Shown here: positions 46,369-55,515 of the stretch, piece by piece
Layout: each line of letters starts with the position of its first letter
Numbering within the stretch: the stretch's first letter is position 1
From: Alphaproteobacteria bacterium
Lineage (GTDB): Bacteria; Pseudomonadota; Alphaproteobacteria; Micropepsales; Micropepsaceae
NCBI GenBank assembly: GCA_017308475.1
Contig: JAFKEU010000004.1
Coordinates: forward strand, 496,001 to 560,000
Length of the DNA stretch: 64,000 bases
Reading direction: 5' to 3'
Made by a program: the position numbers and the translations under genes
The notes under the pieces: model-generated
Told to the model about the DNA's origin: nothing
Databases searched by the model: none
Seen by the model: only the letters and a program-made list of their open reading frames with translations

Positions 46369-48744
46369 CTAAAACAGGCGGCGCAGTGTCATCTTCCAGA
46401 GCCGCCCGGTACCGGGCAGCGCGCTGAGCATGGAATAGGTGTCGGCGCCCGGCGTGAAATAGCGCGCATTCGCCAGGTTGTTGACGTTCACATCCATTTC
46501 CCAGGCGTCATAGCGCACAAAGCCCGAGGCATTCAGCGTGACATAGGAGGGAAAGCGGATGGGATCGGCGACCACCTGCCGGGTGTGGCCGACATAGGTG
46601 CCGCCGAATGTCACGCCCCAGGGCAGGCCCGCATCCGCGTCGCTGGTCCAGGTGACATAGGGGCTGATCACCGCGTGGGGCACGGTGGTGTCTTCATAGT
46701 CGCCGCCAAGTCCCGGCAGGGTGGTCAGATCATAGACCAGATAGCTGCCGCCGAAGCCGTCCTGAGGCGATACACCGGCAGCGCGCGCCGGGATATAGGC
46801 GAAGCTGTGGTTGGGGCCTTTCAGCTCGGTGTGCTGCAGGCTGGCCGCCAGGGTGAAGCTGAGATTTTGCGTGGCGACATAGCGCAGCTCCAGTTCGACG
46901 CCCTTTGCGCGCGTGCCCTCCACGTTCGTCACGCCCGCGCCTTGCGAAAGGCGCGTGCGGTTCTGGACGTACCAATCCAGGCTGCCCTGCAGGTGCTCGT
47001 CCAACGCAGCAAACTTGACGCCGATCTCGTTCAGGAAGGAATCCGACAGCCAGCTGTCGGACGCCAGAAGGCCGGTCAGCACCTGGCTGGCCTGGCCGAT
47101 CTCGATGGCACTGGACTGGGCGATGGTGGCGTAGGGCACAAGGCCGAACGGAGCCTTGTAGGACAGGCTGGCCGACCAGCTGAAGCGGCCGGCATCGCCC
47201 TTGCCGGAGGGCGGCTCAAAGGCCAGGACGCCCAGGTCCTGCGAGCGCACGTGATAGTCGTCATAACGCCCGCCCAGCACCAGGTCGAAATCATGCCAGG
47301 CGGCGTCGCTGGTGACAAAAAGACCGGCGTCGGAGGTGTCGGAGATGACATCATTTTCCCAGCCCAGGCCGACCGTGCCGGGCGGATCGATGTTGAAAGG
47401 TGAGTCGATGATGTCATTGGGTGCGGGACCAAGGGAAATATCGCGACGGTCCAGCGCGATCACGCCGCTGTTGTAGCTTTCACGCCCGCGCGCATGGACA
47501 TGGCGGTATGAGGCACCCATCACCGTTTGCGTCTTCACCGCACCGATGTCGCGCGTCAGGTCATAGCGCAGCCGCGCCTCGCCGATGGTGGTGCGGTAGG
47601 AGCCGGGAAAGCCGTAGGACACGAAGCGATCGTTGGAGAGCGTGTCGGCAAAGAGCTGGAGGCGAAGACTTTCGCCTTCACCAAGCTCGCGCGCCGCTTC
47701 CAGAAAGCCGGTATGGGTAAACGTGTTGGAGAAATCCACGCCGCGCGCGACATAGACGGTGCGCCGGTCCAGCCAGGTGGTACCGAAGCCGGTGTCAAGC
47801 CGGTGCGCCGCATCCGTGCAGTACATGCAGGCCAGCGGCACAAAGCCCGGATCGAACGCGTATGGGTTGCCGCCCATGTCATTGAAGGTGAGATACTTGC
47901 CGTTTGCCGCCGCCAGCGACGTGTTGCGGCCGGTGGTGTAAGTCCCGCGATCGATCAGCGCCTGGGTGAGCCGGTTCCAGCCCGGTGTCTGCACATCGCC
48001 ATTGGAATGATAATAGAGATAGTCGGCCGCCAGCGACCAGTCGTCCAGCGCCAGGTTGCCGGTCAGTTCCAGCAGCTGGTGGCTGGGATGAAGGCCCCGA
48101 TAATAGCTGTAGCTGTCGTCGATCTCGCCATAGGCATGCACGCCGCCGACTGCATCGCCCAGCGTCACCGGCGCGCTGATCTGGCCGGTAATGTTGCGCC
48201 TGGAATAGCTGCCATAGCCGACCGTGACTTCACCGCCCAGCGCGTCGCCGGCCTTGGCCGTCTTGGGCAGGAAATTGACCAGCCCGCCCACCTTGCCCGG
48301 ACCATAGATGGGCGATGGCGGCCCGCGCAGGATCTCGATCCCCGCCGCATCGGCCAGCGGTGTCGAATAGGTGCCACGGTTCTCCGCCCGCTTGAAGCCG
48401 CGGAAGTAGTTCTCGGCCAGCGTGCCGCGCAGCGACACCGCGCCCTCAACGCCATAATAGCTGGCGGTATAGGCGGAAGGTGTGATCGCCGTCAGGCCGT
48501 CGACCCCGGTGATGCCATAGCGGTCGATGGTGGTGTCACTGGCCAGCGTGACGGCGCGCGGCGTTTCGACCAGCGGCTTGTTGAATCCGAAGGCGGCACT
48601 GTTGGCGCCCGCATCCAGCAGATGGACAGGATCGCCGGTGACGACGACTTGTTCGACCGGCGCGTCCTGGGCGCGCGCCAGGGCCGGCGCCAGCATGACG
48701 CCTGGCAATGCGATGGCCGCCAGGAAGACCAGTCCCCTTTTCAT
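46369..48744 (-). CDS. TonB-dependent outer-membrane receptor
   Basis: A 791-residue receptor with a signal peptide (GLVFLAAIALPGVMLAPALARAQ), an N-terminal plug domain (VEQVVVTGDP, FGFNKPLVETPRAVTLAS, SLRGTLAENYFRGFKRAEN), a TonB-box-like VVVTG, and a beta-barrel ending LPGTGRLWKMTLRRLF. The substrate cannot be told from sequence; barrel details resemble siderophore or polysaccharide receptors. A short inverted repeat lies just upstream of the start. Confidence 0.9.
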   Translation of the reverse strand: MKRGLVFLAAIALPGVMLAPALARAQDAPVEQVVVTGDPVHLLDAGANSAAFGFNKPLVETPRAVTLASDTTIDRYGITGVDGLTAITPSAYTASYYGVEGAVSLRGTLAENYFRGFKRAENRGTYSTPLADAAGIEILRGPPSPIYGPGKVGGLVNFLPKTAKAGDALGGEVTVGYGSYSRRNITGQISAPVTLGDAVGGVHAYGEIDDSYSYYRGLHPSHQLLELTGNLALDDWSLAADYLYYHSNGDVQTPGWNRLTQALIDRGTYTTGRNTSLAAANGKYLTFNDMGGNPYAFDPGFVPLACMYCTDAAHRLDTGFGTTWLDRRTVYVARGVDFSNTFTHTGFLEAARELGEGESLRLQLFADTLSNDRFVSYGFPGSYRTTIGEARLRYDLTRDIGAVKTQTVMGASYRHVHARGRESYNSGVIALDRRDISLGPAPNDIIDSPFNIDPPGTVGLGWENDVISDTSDAGLFVTSDAAWHDFDLVLGGRYDDYHVRSQDLGVLAFEPPSGKGDAGRFSWSASLSYKAPFGLVPYATIAQSSAIEIGQASQVLTGLLASDSWLSDSFLNEIGVKFAALDEHLQGSLDWYVQNRTRLSQGAGVTNVEGTRAKGVELELRYVATQNLSFTLAASLQHTELKGPNHSFAYIPARAAGVSPQDGFGGSYLVYDLTTLPGLGGDYEDTTVPHAVISPYVTWTSDADAGLPWGVTFGGTYVGHTRQVVADPIRFPSYVTLNASGFVRYDAWEMDVNVNNLANARYFTPGADTYSMLSALPGTGRLWKMTLRRLF

Positions 48745-48770
48745 GGGGCTCTACATAGGTTCCACGATCA

Positions 48771-48788
48771 AAATGTCATGTAACATTT
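48771..48788. promoter_or_regulatory. Inverted repeat upstream of the TonB receptor
   Basis: AAATGT and ACATTT arms flank six bases, 27 bases upstream of the receptor ATG. It could be an operator, but its regulator is unknown. Confidence 0.35.
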
Positions 48789-48849
48789 CACAGGAACTAC
48801 CCGGCGAGCGCGCCATTTCCACAATTCAAGGCATAAGCAATTGTTTTTA

Positions 48850-49404
48850 TTACTTCTTATTCCACTGCGCTAGAATGTCGCTGGTGGGGGCCAACATCGC
48901 GCCGCTCAGCCCGAGGGCGCGCAGGGCGTTGTCATGCAGCGCCGTTTCATAGGCTGCGCAGGCGTTGGCGGCGATGACGACCCGAAAATCCTCTTCCAGC
49001 GCATGCCAGGCGGTGGAGGCAACACAGCATTCGCTGGTCAGCCCCGCCAGCACCAGCGTGTCGATCCCTTTATCCTTCAGGGTGCCGGCCAGCCCGGTGC
49101 CGGTAAACGCGCTGAAGCGCGGCTTGGTGACCACCAGTTCATCGGCACGGGGCGCGATTCCGAAAAATTCCGTGCCCGGCGTCCCCGCCACGCACAGATC
49201 GCTGCCCAAAAGCCGGACGAAAACAGGCAGCACGCCTGCCGTGCGGGCCGCCGCCAGCAGTGTGGCAGCATCGGCCAGCGCGGCAGGCACGGCCGACAGA
49301 TCACGGCCAGCCCGCGCCATTGCGCCTTCCGGGCTCGCAAAATCGACCTGCAGGTCGATCAAAAGCAGCGCGGTGCGTGGCGGCGAGAGCGGCCCCGGCG
49401 TCAT
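48850..49404 (-). CDS. Isochorismatase family cysteine hydrolase
   Basis: A 184-residue hydrolase. The catalytic triad is visible: D17 in LLLIDLQVDF, K94 in VVTKPRFSAF, and C127 in GLTSECCVAST. Members include nicotinamidase, N-carbamoylsarcosine amidase and the ureidoacrylate amidohydrolase RutB. It overlaps the RutA-like monooxygenase gene by four bases (ATGA), the last gene of a four-gene operon. Given its partner, an amide hydrolase acting after ring opening is likely; the exact substrate is open. Confidence 0.87.
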   Translation of the reverse strand: MTPGPLSPPRTALLLIDLQVDFASPEGAMARAGRDLSAVPAALADAATLLAAARTAGVLPVFVRLLGSDLCVAGTPGTEFFGIAPRADELVVTKPRFSAFTGTGLAGTLKDKGIDTLVLAGLTSECCVASTAWHALEEDFRVVIAANACAAYETALHDNALRALGLSGAMLAPTSDILAQWNKK

Positions 49405-50438
49405 GCGAAGGCGCTCCTGAGTGCGGGCAATATTTCGCGGCCGGTGACCTGGGTGCCCTCGAGATAGTCGTCGAACACGAACATCAACCCGTCTATGTCG
49501 CAGTCGCGCAGGAAGGCTTCGATCTTGCGGGCGCATGTGGCAGGCGATCCAACCGCGGTCTGGGTCATGAAGGCGCCCTGGGCACGGGCGGTCATGGCAT
49601 TTCCGGCAACGCCATAGCTTTGCAGCATGCCCAGCACTGCGCCCTCGTCCAGGCCGCGCCGGTAGCGATCGGCCTTGGCTTCGGCTTCGGCATCGGTTGC
49701 GGCGGTGATCACGGTCATCATGCAATAGGTCCTGATCGGCTTGCCCAGCCTTGCCGCCAGCGCCCGGGCGCGGGCCGAAGCATCGGCCGTTTCCGCCTCG
49801 TTGCGGCCACCGATGAAGCAGCCGTCGCATTCGCGCACGGAAAATTCAAAGCCGCGCGCCGACATGCCGGCGCAGATCAGTTCGGGCGGATGCAGCGGCT
49901 TGGGCTCGCTGACGCAATCCTTGAAGTTGAAGTACCTGCCGGCGAAATCGACGCTGGGCTCCCGCCACAGGCGCTTGACGATGGCGGTCCATTCCTCCGT
50001 CAGGTCATAGCGCGCATCATGGTCGAGCGCGGCATCCCAGGCGCCCATCTGTTCGAACTCGCCCTGAAAGGCGCCCGCCACGATGTTAAGGCCGGCGCGG
50101 CCGCCGGAGATGTGATCCAGCGTGGCGATCATTTTCGCCGCTACCGCCGGATTGTGCAGGATGGCGTGCAATGTCGCCCACACCTTGATGCGGCGGGTTG
50201 CGGCGGCGATGCCCGCCATCATGGTCACGGCCTCGAGGCTGGTGCCCCAGTGATTGGTCGTCCCGCCAAAGCCGCGCCACTTACCCATTGCCATCACGAA
50301 ATCGAAGCCTTCCCGTTCGGCGGCAATAGCGGCGTCACGGTTCTGCGGCCAGCCGCCGTTCAGAACCGGCGTCGCTGTGGAAACGATCCAGCCGCCGTTT
50401 GCCACAGGAAGAAAGACGCCGAATTCCTTTCCGGTCAT
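49401..50438 (-). CDS. LLM-class flavin-dependent oxidoreductase, RutA-like
   Basis: A 345-residue flavin monooxygenase. It shares the RutA pyrimidine oxygenase pattern closely: GVFLPVANGGWIVST, EGFDFVMAMGKWRGFGGTTNHWGTSLEAVTMMAGIAAATRRIKVWATL, ISGGRAGLNIVAGAFQGEFEQMG and ELICAGMSARGFEFS. RutA opens the uracil ring with an FMN peroxide. The neighbouring isochorismatase could play the RutB role. It starts with a four-base overlap of the MFS gene. Alternatives are other ring-cleaving luciferase-like monooxygenases such as nitrilotriacetate or alkanesulfonate oxygenase. Confidence 0.8.
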   Translation of the reverse strand: MTGKEFGVFLPVANGGWIVSTATPVLNGGWPQNRDAAIAAEREGFDFVMAMGKWRGFGGTTNHWGTSLEAVTMMAGIAAATRRIKVWATLHAILHNPAVAAKMIATLDHISGGRAGLNIVAGAFQGEFEQMGAWDAALDHDARYDLTEEWTAIVKRLWREPSVDFAGRYFNFKDCVSEPKPLHPPELICAGMSARGFEFSVRECDGCFIGGRNEAETADASARARALAARLGKPIRTYCMMTVITAATDAEAEAKADRYRRGLDEGAVLGMLQSYGVAGNAMTARAQGAFMTQTAVGSPATCARKIEAFLRDCDIDGLMFVFDDYLEGTQVTGREILPALRSAFA

Positions 50439-51631
50439 GCCCGCCTCCGGTGCGGGGGCCGCATCACCAGCACCGCCAGCATCACCATCGCAATGGCGGC
50501 GGCCAGCCCCAGGAAGAAAGGCGTGAAGGCGCCGGTGACGTCGCGGGTCAGGCCCGCCAGGGCAGGCGCCACTGCGCCCACGGTCGAGATCAGATTGACG
50601 ATCGAGAACAGCTCCAGGTTGGGCGCGCGGCCGAAATAATCCAAAAGCAGGATGGTGGCCGCAAAGAAGGTCAGGCCGTAGCCAATGCCAACGCCCGCCG
50701 CATAGGCCAGCATCATCGGCAGGCCATGCGCCGCGCCCAGTGCCACAAGCCCCGCCACCATCATCGCCAGCGCCGCCGCCAGAAGGATCCGCGCGCTGAT
50801 GAAGCGAGTCAAAAGGCCGCCGGCCAGGCGGGCGCCCGCATTCACGAGGGCGCTGACGCTCATCATGCCCCCGGCGACATAGGCGCTGATGCCGCGCTGG
50901 GTCAGGTGCGCCACCGAGGCAGAATTGGCTGTGATGCCACAGAACAGGAACGCGGCGTAGGCGGCTGCGATGATCCAGAACTGGTAGGTCTTCAACGCGT
51001 CCCGCCAGTGCCAGTCCTCGGTCGAGATGTCCGGGTCTTTCTCGGCATTCAGACACACATTGGTGCGTGCATCCACAAGCAGCGCCGCCAGCACGCCGCA
51101 CAGGACCACCAGCGTCCCCATCACCAGCCAATAGCTGCGCCAGTGGCCGGTGGCGCTGATAACCAGGAAATAAATCAGTGGCCCGGCGGCACCCCCTACG
51201 CCGCCCAGGGTGAAGTAGAGTCCGAAAGCGAAGGATGGGCGCTGGAACAGACGGGTGAGAAGATAGGTGCCCGGCACCGTATCAAGAAGGGTGAAGCCCA
51301 GCCCCGCCAGCGACGCGCCGATGAAATAAAGCCACAGCCCCTGCGTCTCGGCCAGGGCCAGGAAGGCCAGCACCATCACCAGCGCGCCGATCAAGAGGTT
51401 GGCGCGCACGCCCAAGCGCCGGATCAGCGCGGCAGGCACGGTGGCGGTGATGCCGCAGAACACTGCCAGCAGGGTGAAGCCCAGCCCGGCCTCGGTCCAG
51501 CTCCAGCCCAGTTCGCCGACCATCGCGGGCAGCACCAGCCCCAGGCTGTCGAAGGTGGCGGCGGTGATGATGAAATAGAGCGCGCTGATGACGGCCAGCG
51601 TGCCCCATGCGCGACCGGGTGCGCCGGTCAC
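50435..51631 (-). CDS. MFS transporter
   Basis: A 398-residue major facilitator protein with 12 predicted helices. The loop 2-3 motif (GITATVPAALIRRLGVRANLLIGALV) and the corresponding second-half residues match MFS 12-TM anion/organic-acid type transporters. It lies between the GntR regulator and the RutA-like gene, overlapping both by four bases, so it most likely takes up the substrate that the enzymes degrade. The substrate is not deducible. Confidence 0.87.
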   Translation of the reverse strand: MTGAPGRAWGTLAVISALYFIITAATFDSLGLVLPAMVGELGWSWTEAGLGFTLLAVFCGITATVPAALIRRLGVRANLLIGALVMVLAFLALAETQGLWLYFIGASLAGLGFTLLDTVPGTYLLTRLFQRPSFAFGLYFTLGGVGGAAGPLIYFLVISATGHWRSYWLVMGTLVVLCGVLAALLVDARTNVCLNAEKDPDISTEDWHWRDALKTYQFWIIAAAYAAFLFCGITANSASVAHLTQRGISAYVAGGMMSVSALVNAGARLAGGLLTRFISARILLAAALAMMVAGLVALGAAHGLPMMLAYAAGVGIGYGLTFFAATILLLDYFGRAPNLELFSIVNLISTVGAVAPALAGLTRDVTGAFTPFFLGLAAAIAMVMLAVLVMRPPHRRRA

Positions 51632-52323
51632 GGGGCCGCTTCCAGCGTGCGCTTCATCTCGTCGGGAAAATCGCCCAGCACCTCAAGCATCACCGCGCGG
51701 GCCTTGTCGACGTCGCGGGCGGCGATGGCGTCAGCCAGGCTGCGATGCTCGGCCAGTGCCTTGTAGCCGTCCTCAATCGAGGGCGCGCGCATGGCATAGA
51801 GCCAGTAGCGCGCGGTCTGGTGATGCAGCGTCACCACGATCTTGGCCAGGGTGCGATTGCCGCTGGCGGCCGCCACCGCGACATGAAAAGCTTCATCCAT
51901 CCCCGCCAGCGCGCGCACGTCATTGTCCCGAACCGCCTCTTCGCCGCCATCCAGTGTGGCGCGAATGGCGGCGATCTCATCTTCGCTGGCATTGGCGGCA
52001 GCAAGGCCCGCGCACTGGATCTCGATCAGGCAGCGGGCCTCGAACGCCTCGCGCGCCGCCACCAGGTCCAGCGGCGCCACCGTGGTGCCCACCCGGGCAC
52101 GGCGCTGCACCAGCCCTTCCAGCGCCAGGCGGGCCAGCGCCTCGCGGATGCCGGCCAGGCCACCGCCATAGCGGTGTGCCAGTTGATTCTCGTCCAGATG
52201 CTCGCCGGCCTCCAGCGCGCCGACGATGATGTCGAGCAGAATCCGTTGGTAGAGCCGGGACTTCAGCAGCCGGGGCGACCACTCGTCCAGCCTTGCCGCC
52301 TCATTGTTTCGCAGATCAGCCAT
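51628..52323 (-). CDS. GntR-family transcriptional regulator (FadR/FCD subfamily)
   Basis: A 231-residue regulator with an N-terminal winged HTH (RLYQRILLDIIVGALEAGEHLDENQLAHRYGGGLAGIREALARLALEGLVQRRARVG) and a C-terminal FCD ligand-binding domain whose metal-binding residues are visible (MDEAFHVAVAAASGNRTL and LAEHRSLADAI). Such regulators bind organic acids. It starts the operon with the transporter, monooxygenase and hydrolase, and likely controls them in response to the substrate. The ATG before ADLRNNEAARL is chosen; the frame extends upstream through a palindromic repeat. Confidence 0.87.
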   Translation of the reverse strand: MADLRNNEAARLDEWSPRLLKSRLYQRILLDIIVGALEAGEHLDENQLAHRYGGGLAGIREALARLALEGLVQRRARVGTTVAPLDLVAAREAFEARCLIEIQCAGLAAANASEDEIAAIRATLDGGEEAVRDNDVRALAGMDEAFHVAVAAASGNRTLAKIVVTLHHQTARYWLYAMRAPSIEDGYKALAEHRSLADAIAARDVDKARAVMLEVLGDFPDEMKRTLEAAP

Positions 52324-52383
52324 GAAAGACCCCGTATTGCAGTGCAGAATGGGGATCGCACCGGGGCTTGGCAAGTGCTCAAG

Positions 52384-52423
52384 CCCCTCCCTTTCGTGCG
52401 CGGAGCGCGCACATGAGGGGGAG
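52384..52423. repeat. Palindromic intergenic repeat
   Basis: CCCCT/AGGGG outer arms and GTGCGC/GCGCGCAC inner arms form a long imperfect stem between the GntR gene and the propeller-like protein gene. It matches the copy at 62308 and the one within pbpC. Confidence 0.65.
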
Positions 52424-52502
52424 ACGGCTGCGGCTGGCCGAGCGCGTTGGCCCGCAAAGCGGGAGAACGCGCAAACAGCCAGCGCAAGCCGGAGGGGTTC
52501 AA

Positions 52503-53435
52503 TCAAACAAAATTGATTTCAAAGACATAGCCGGCACTGGGGCTGCCGGTGCCTTCGAAGCCGGGCGGGCCCACGCCCGCGTCGCAGGAATAGAGCTTGC
52601 CCTTCCACATGGCCAGGCCATGGGCATCGGCGGTGCCGTCTTCGAACTCCGCAGTTTCCAGCAATTCGCCGGTGGTGGCGGAGTATTTCATCAGCCCACA
52701 GGTGGTTGTGTGGTGCAGCTTGCCGTTCTGCATCACATAGCGGTTGATGTCGGACGAGCCCGTTACCATCCAGATGGCGCCGCCCGGTACGCCATCGTCC
52801 CAGGCGATGCCATGCCAGCGCGCAGTGGTGATGGGGATCATGAATTCCGGCGCGAAGGTCTTTGGATCGACACGCAGGATGCCCTTCAGCCGGTTGGCCA
52901 CGATCCACAGTTTGCCGCCGTGATAGAGAAGCCCATGACAGCCGCCGCCGTTGCCGGCCGGGCCCAGCGGAATCTGGTGGTGGGATACCTGATGGCTGTT
53001 CAGATCCACCTCATAGACGCCTTCGGCGCCGCCGTTGGCGCCCATCCACACATGGCCATTGCCGAAGGCAAAGCCCGACGTGTTGGCGGAATCGGTCAGC
53101 ACAGTCTTGAGCTTCCTGCCGTTCCAGTCGAACAGCCAGGCGGCTTCCTTCACATGCTGGCCGCTCTGGCCATAGCCCTGCGCCTTCTGCTCGGCGACCC
53201 AGATGCCGTCATCGGTGATGGCGATGCCGTTGGGATAGGCGTTCGGCACCTTGAACAGGTTGCGGGTGGTCACCTTGCGGTGGGGCACTTCCTTTTTCCT
53301 GCCGGGCGGCACCGCGCCCAGGTCCTTGCCATGCAGATAGTTCTGTTGGGTCGCGGCACGGGCAACGCCCAGCCCGGCCGCCATTCCGGCCGTCATGCCC
53401 AACCCGGCGATGAAGTCGCGCTTGCTGAATACCAT
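52503..53435 (-). CDS. Tat-exported beta-propeller-like protein
   Basis: A 310-residue exported protein with a Tat-like N-terminus (FSKRDFIAGLGMTAGMAAGLGVARA). Repeated strand motifs such as NGIAITDDGIWVAEQKAQG, GFAFGNGHVWMGANGGAEGVYEVDLNSHQV, CHGLLYHGGKLWIVANRLKGILRVDPKT and WHGIAWDDGVPGGAIWMVTG give a six-bladed propeller as in SGL/Vgb-like lyases. No catalytic assignment. A GGAGGAAGC ribosome-binding site marks the start. It lies downstream of the PQQ dehydrogenase, same strand, with a terminator between. Confidence 0.7.
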   Translation of the reverse strand: MVFSKRDFIAGLGMTAGMAAGLGVARAATQQNYLHGKDLGAVPPGRKKEVPHRKVTTRNLFKVPNAYPNGIAITDDGIWVAEQKAQGYGQSGQHVKEAAWLFDWNGRKLKTVLTDSANTSGFAFGNGHVWMGANGGAEGVYEVDLNSHQVSHHQIPLGPAGNGGGCHGLLYHGGKLWIVANRLKGILRVDPKTFAPEFMIPITTARWHGIAWDDGVPGGAIWMVTGSSDINRYVMQNGKLHHTTTCGLMKYSATTGELLETAEFEDGTADAHGLAMWKGKLYSCDAGVGPPGFEGTGSPSAGYVFEINFV

Positions 53436-53510
53436 GTAGCTTCCTCCCCAGTGCGGGCCTGTTGGCGGCCCTACCCGGCGGCAAGCATGACGCATGCGCA
53501 AGCCTAAAGC

Positions 53511-53542
53511 AAAACACCCGCCGGTTTCCCGGCGGGTGTTTT
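53511..53542 (-). terminator. Strong terminator after the PQQ dehydrogenase
   Basis: A 14-base-pair stem (AAAACACCCGCCGG with CCGGCGGGTGTTTT) with a four-base loop, near-symmetric, that can act in either direction. It follows the PQQ dehydrogenase stop by 20 bases on the minus strand. Confidence 0.88.
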
Positions 53543-53562
53543 TATTCCGGCCTGTGGTGCGC

Positions 53563-55515
53563 TTACTGCGTCGGCAGCGCGAACGCGACCAGCTGATCGG
53601 ACAGGCGTGGCGTCAGGATGCCGTTGCCGCCGGCCGCGAACACCACATACTCCTTGCCCTTGTAGGTATAGACCGCGGGCTGGGCCACAGCGGGCGCATC
53701 GACCAGGTGCTTCCACAGCACATTGCCGGTCTTCAGGTCTACGGCCCGCACGCGGCTGTCCATCGAAGCACCGATGAAGACCAGCCCCGATTTGGTGATC
53801 ACCGGCGCGCCGATGGTCACCGAGCCCCAGCTTTCGGGCATGTAGAAGCCCCACTTCTGGACCTGGCCGAAGGGCTTCTTCCACAGCAGCTTGCCGGTGT
53901 TGAGGTCGTAGCTGGAGAGCGTGCCGTAAGGCGGTTCCCAACAGGGCATGCCCCACATGTTCAGGAAGTTCTCCAGCCTGAAGCCATAGGCCGAACCCTG
54001 TTGCGCCGCATAGCCGCCCTTGCCGCGCAGCGCGTTGCCATAGAGCTTGTCGGCTTCGGCACGCGGGATCAGGCTGTAGACTTGCGGCACCTGGTCGGAG
54101 TTGACGACATAGGTCGCCGTCGTCGGATCCACCGCGCCGCCGCCCCATTCCACGCCACCCACCGTAGCCGGCCAGGAGATCGAGCCCCTGATCGAAGGCG
54201 GCGTGAAGCGGCCTTCGTCACGCAGGCGCGCCTTCCAGCGGCTGCATTCGCCGAAACTGACGAAGTCGGCCAGCTTGGAGACCGGCGGCGTGTGATCGGC
54301 CGTGGTCGGCTCGGGCACCGGCACATAAGGCTGTGTCGGCGCGGCATGCTCGCCCGGCACATCGGAGGCGGGAACAGGCCGCTCCTCAATCGGATAGACC
54401 GGCTCGCCCGTGTTGCGGTTCAGCACGAACAAAAAGCCCATCTTGGTCGCCTGGACCAGGGCGGGAATGGTCTGCCCGTCCTTGTGCAGGTCCACCAGCG
54501 TGGGCGCGGAGTTGGTGTCCACGTCCCAGATGTCGTGATGGACCAGCTGGCGGCTCCACTTCACCTCGCCCGTTTCGGCGTCAACCGCCACGGTGGCGGT
54601 GACATAGGGCATCTCCTTCAGCCGGTCGCCGCCATAATAGTTGGGGCTGGGCGAGGAGGTCGGCAGGAAGGCAAGGCCCGTTTCCGGATCGACCGAGATG
54701 CCGGCCCACACATTGGCCGTGCCGGTCTGGTTCAGCTGATCCGGCGGGATGATGTTGAACGTCCATTTCAACGCGCCGGTGCGCGCGTCGATGCCATAGA
54801 CGGTGCCGGGATTTTCGGTCTTGTAGACCCAGTCATTGCCGGCCCAGCCGAGAATCAGCGTGTCCTTGTAGACTGCGGGCGGCTGGAGCAGGCCGATCTT
54901 CCACTTGGCATTGGTCGTCAGCCAGGCATTGACGTCGACCACGCCATCCTTGCCGAAGCCCGCGCAGGGCTTGCCGGTGTCGGCATCGACGCCATGCAGC
55001 TCGCCGTTCATGGTGCCGACATAGACCATCTTCTGGCAGGGCTGGCCGGGGGTGGGCGCCGAGGCCGCCCAATAGGCGACACCGCGGCTCTTGTAGCCCT
55101 GGTTCTCCGGCTGGCCACGGTTGCGGCTGGCCGCATAGGTCCACTTCACCTTGCCGGTGTCGGGCTCCACCGCGAAGATGCGGTAGAAGGGCGTGCCGAC
55201 ATAGACGGTGTTGTTGACGAACAGCGGCGTGGCGCCCCAGGTGGTGGAATGGGCGCCGCTGCCGACATCGCCGGTGTGGATGCTCCAGGCCACCTTCAGG
55301 TTCTTCACATTGTCGGGGGCGATCTGCGTGGCGGTCGAGTATTTCTGCGCCTCCTGGTTGCCGCCGAAGGCATCCCAGACCTGGCCCATATTGGCCGCCA
55401 TCATCATCGAACCGCCGACCTGGGCGGTGGCGCCGGGCGCGACCAGCATGGCGCCGGCCGCGGCGGCGGCCAGAATACCGGCGGCCGCGAGGGTGACGTT
55501 TCTAATCTTCGACAT
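53563..55515 (-). CDS. PQQ-dependent dehydrogenase, glucose/quinate family, periplasmic part
   Basis: A 650-residue quinoprotein that oxidises a sugar or alcohol in the periplasm. Signal sequence (NVTLAAAGILAAAAAGAMLVAPGATA), then propeller motifs of the mGDH/quinate dehydrogenase type: QLVHHDIWDVDTNSAPTLVDL, QATKMGFLFVLNRNTGEPVYPIEERPVP, and VITKSGLVFIGASMDSRVRAVDLKTGNVLWKH. In E. coli GDH a five-helix membrane domain precedes this; here it is absent and the upstream gene encodes a separate membrane protein with a 14-base overlap. PQQ biosynthesis genes are not in the window. Substrate uncertain. Confidence 0.87.
   Translation of the reverse strand: MSKIRNVTLAAAGILAAAAAGAMLVAPGATAQVGGSMMMAANMGQVWDAFGGNQEAQKYSTATQIAPDNVKNLKVAWSIHTGDVGSGAHSTTWGATPLFVNNTVYVGTPFYRIFAVEPDTGKVKWTYAASRNRGQPENQGYKSRGVAYWAASAPTPGQPCQKMVYVGTMNGELHGVDADTGKPCAGFGKDGVVDVNAWLTTNAKWKIGLLQPPAVYKDTLILGWAGNDWVYKTENPGTVYGIDARTGALKWTFNIIPPDQLNQTGTANVWAGISVDPETGLAFLPTSSPSPNYYGGDRLKEMPYVTATVAVDAETGEVKWSRQLVHHDIWDVDTNSAPTLVDLHKDGQTIPALVQATKMGFLFVLNRNTGEPVYPIEERPVPASDVPGEHAAPTQPYVPVPEPTTADHTPPVSKLADFVSFGECSRWKARLRDEGRFTPPSIRGSISWPATVGGVEWGGGAVDPTTATYVVNSDQVPQVYSLIPRAEADKLYGNALRGKGGYAAQQGSAYGFRLENFLNMWGMPCWEPPYGTLSSYDLNTGKLLWKKPFGQVQKWGFYMPESWGSVTIGAPVITKSGLVFIGASMDSRVRAVDLKTGNVLWKHLVDAPAVAQPAVYTYKGKEYVVFAAGGNGILTPRLSDQLVAFALPTQ

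Noticed and set aside
49401..52323. A standard rut pyrimidine operon
   Set aside because: rutC, rutD, rutE, rutF and rutG are absent, and the transporter and regulator differ.
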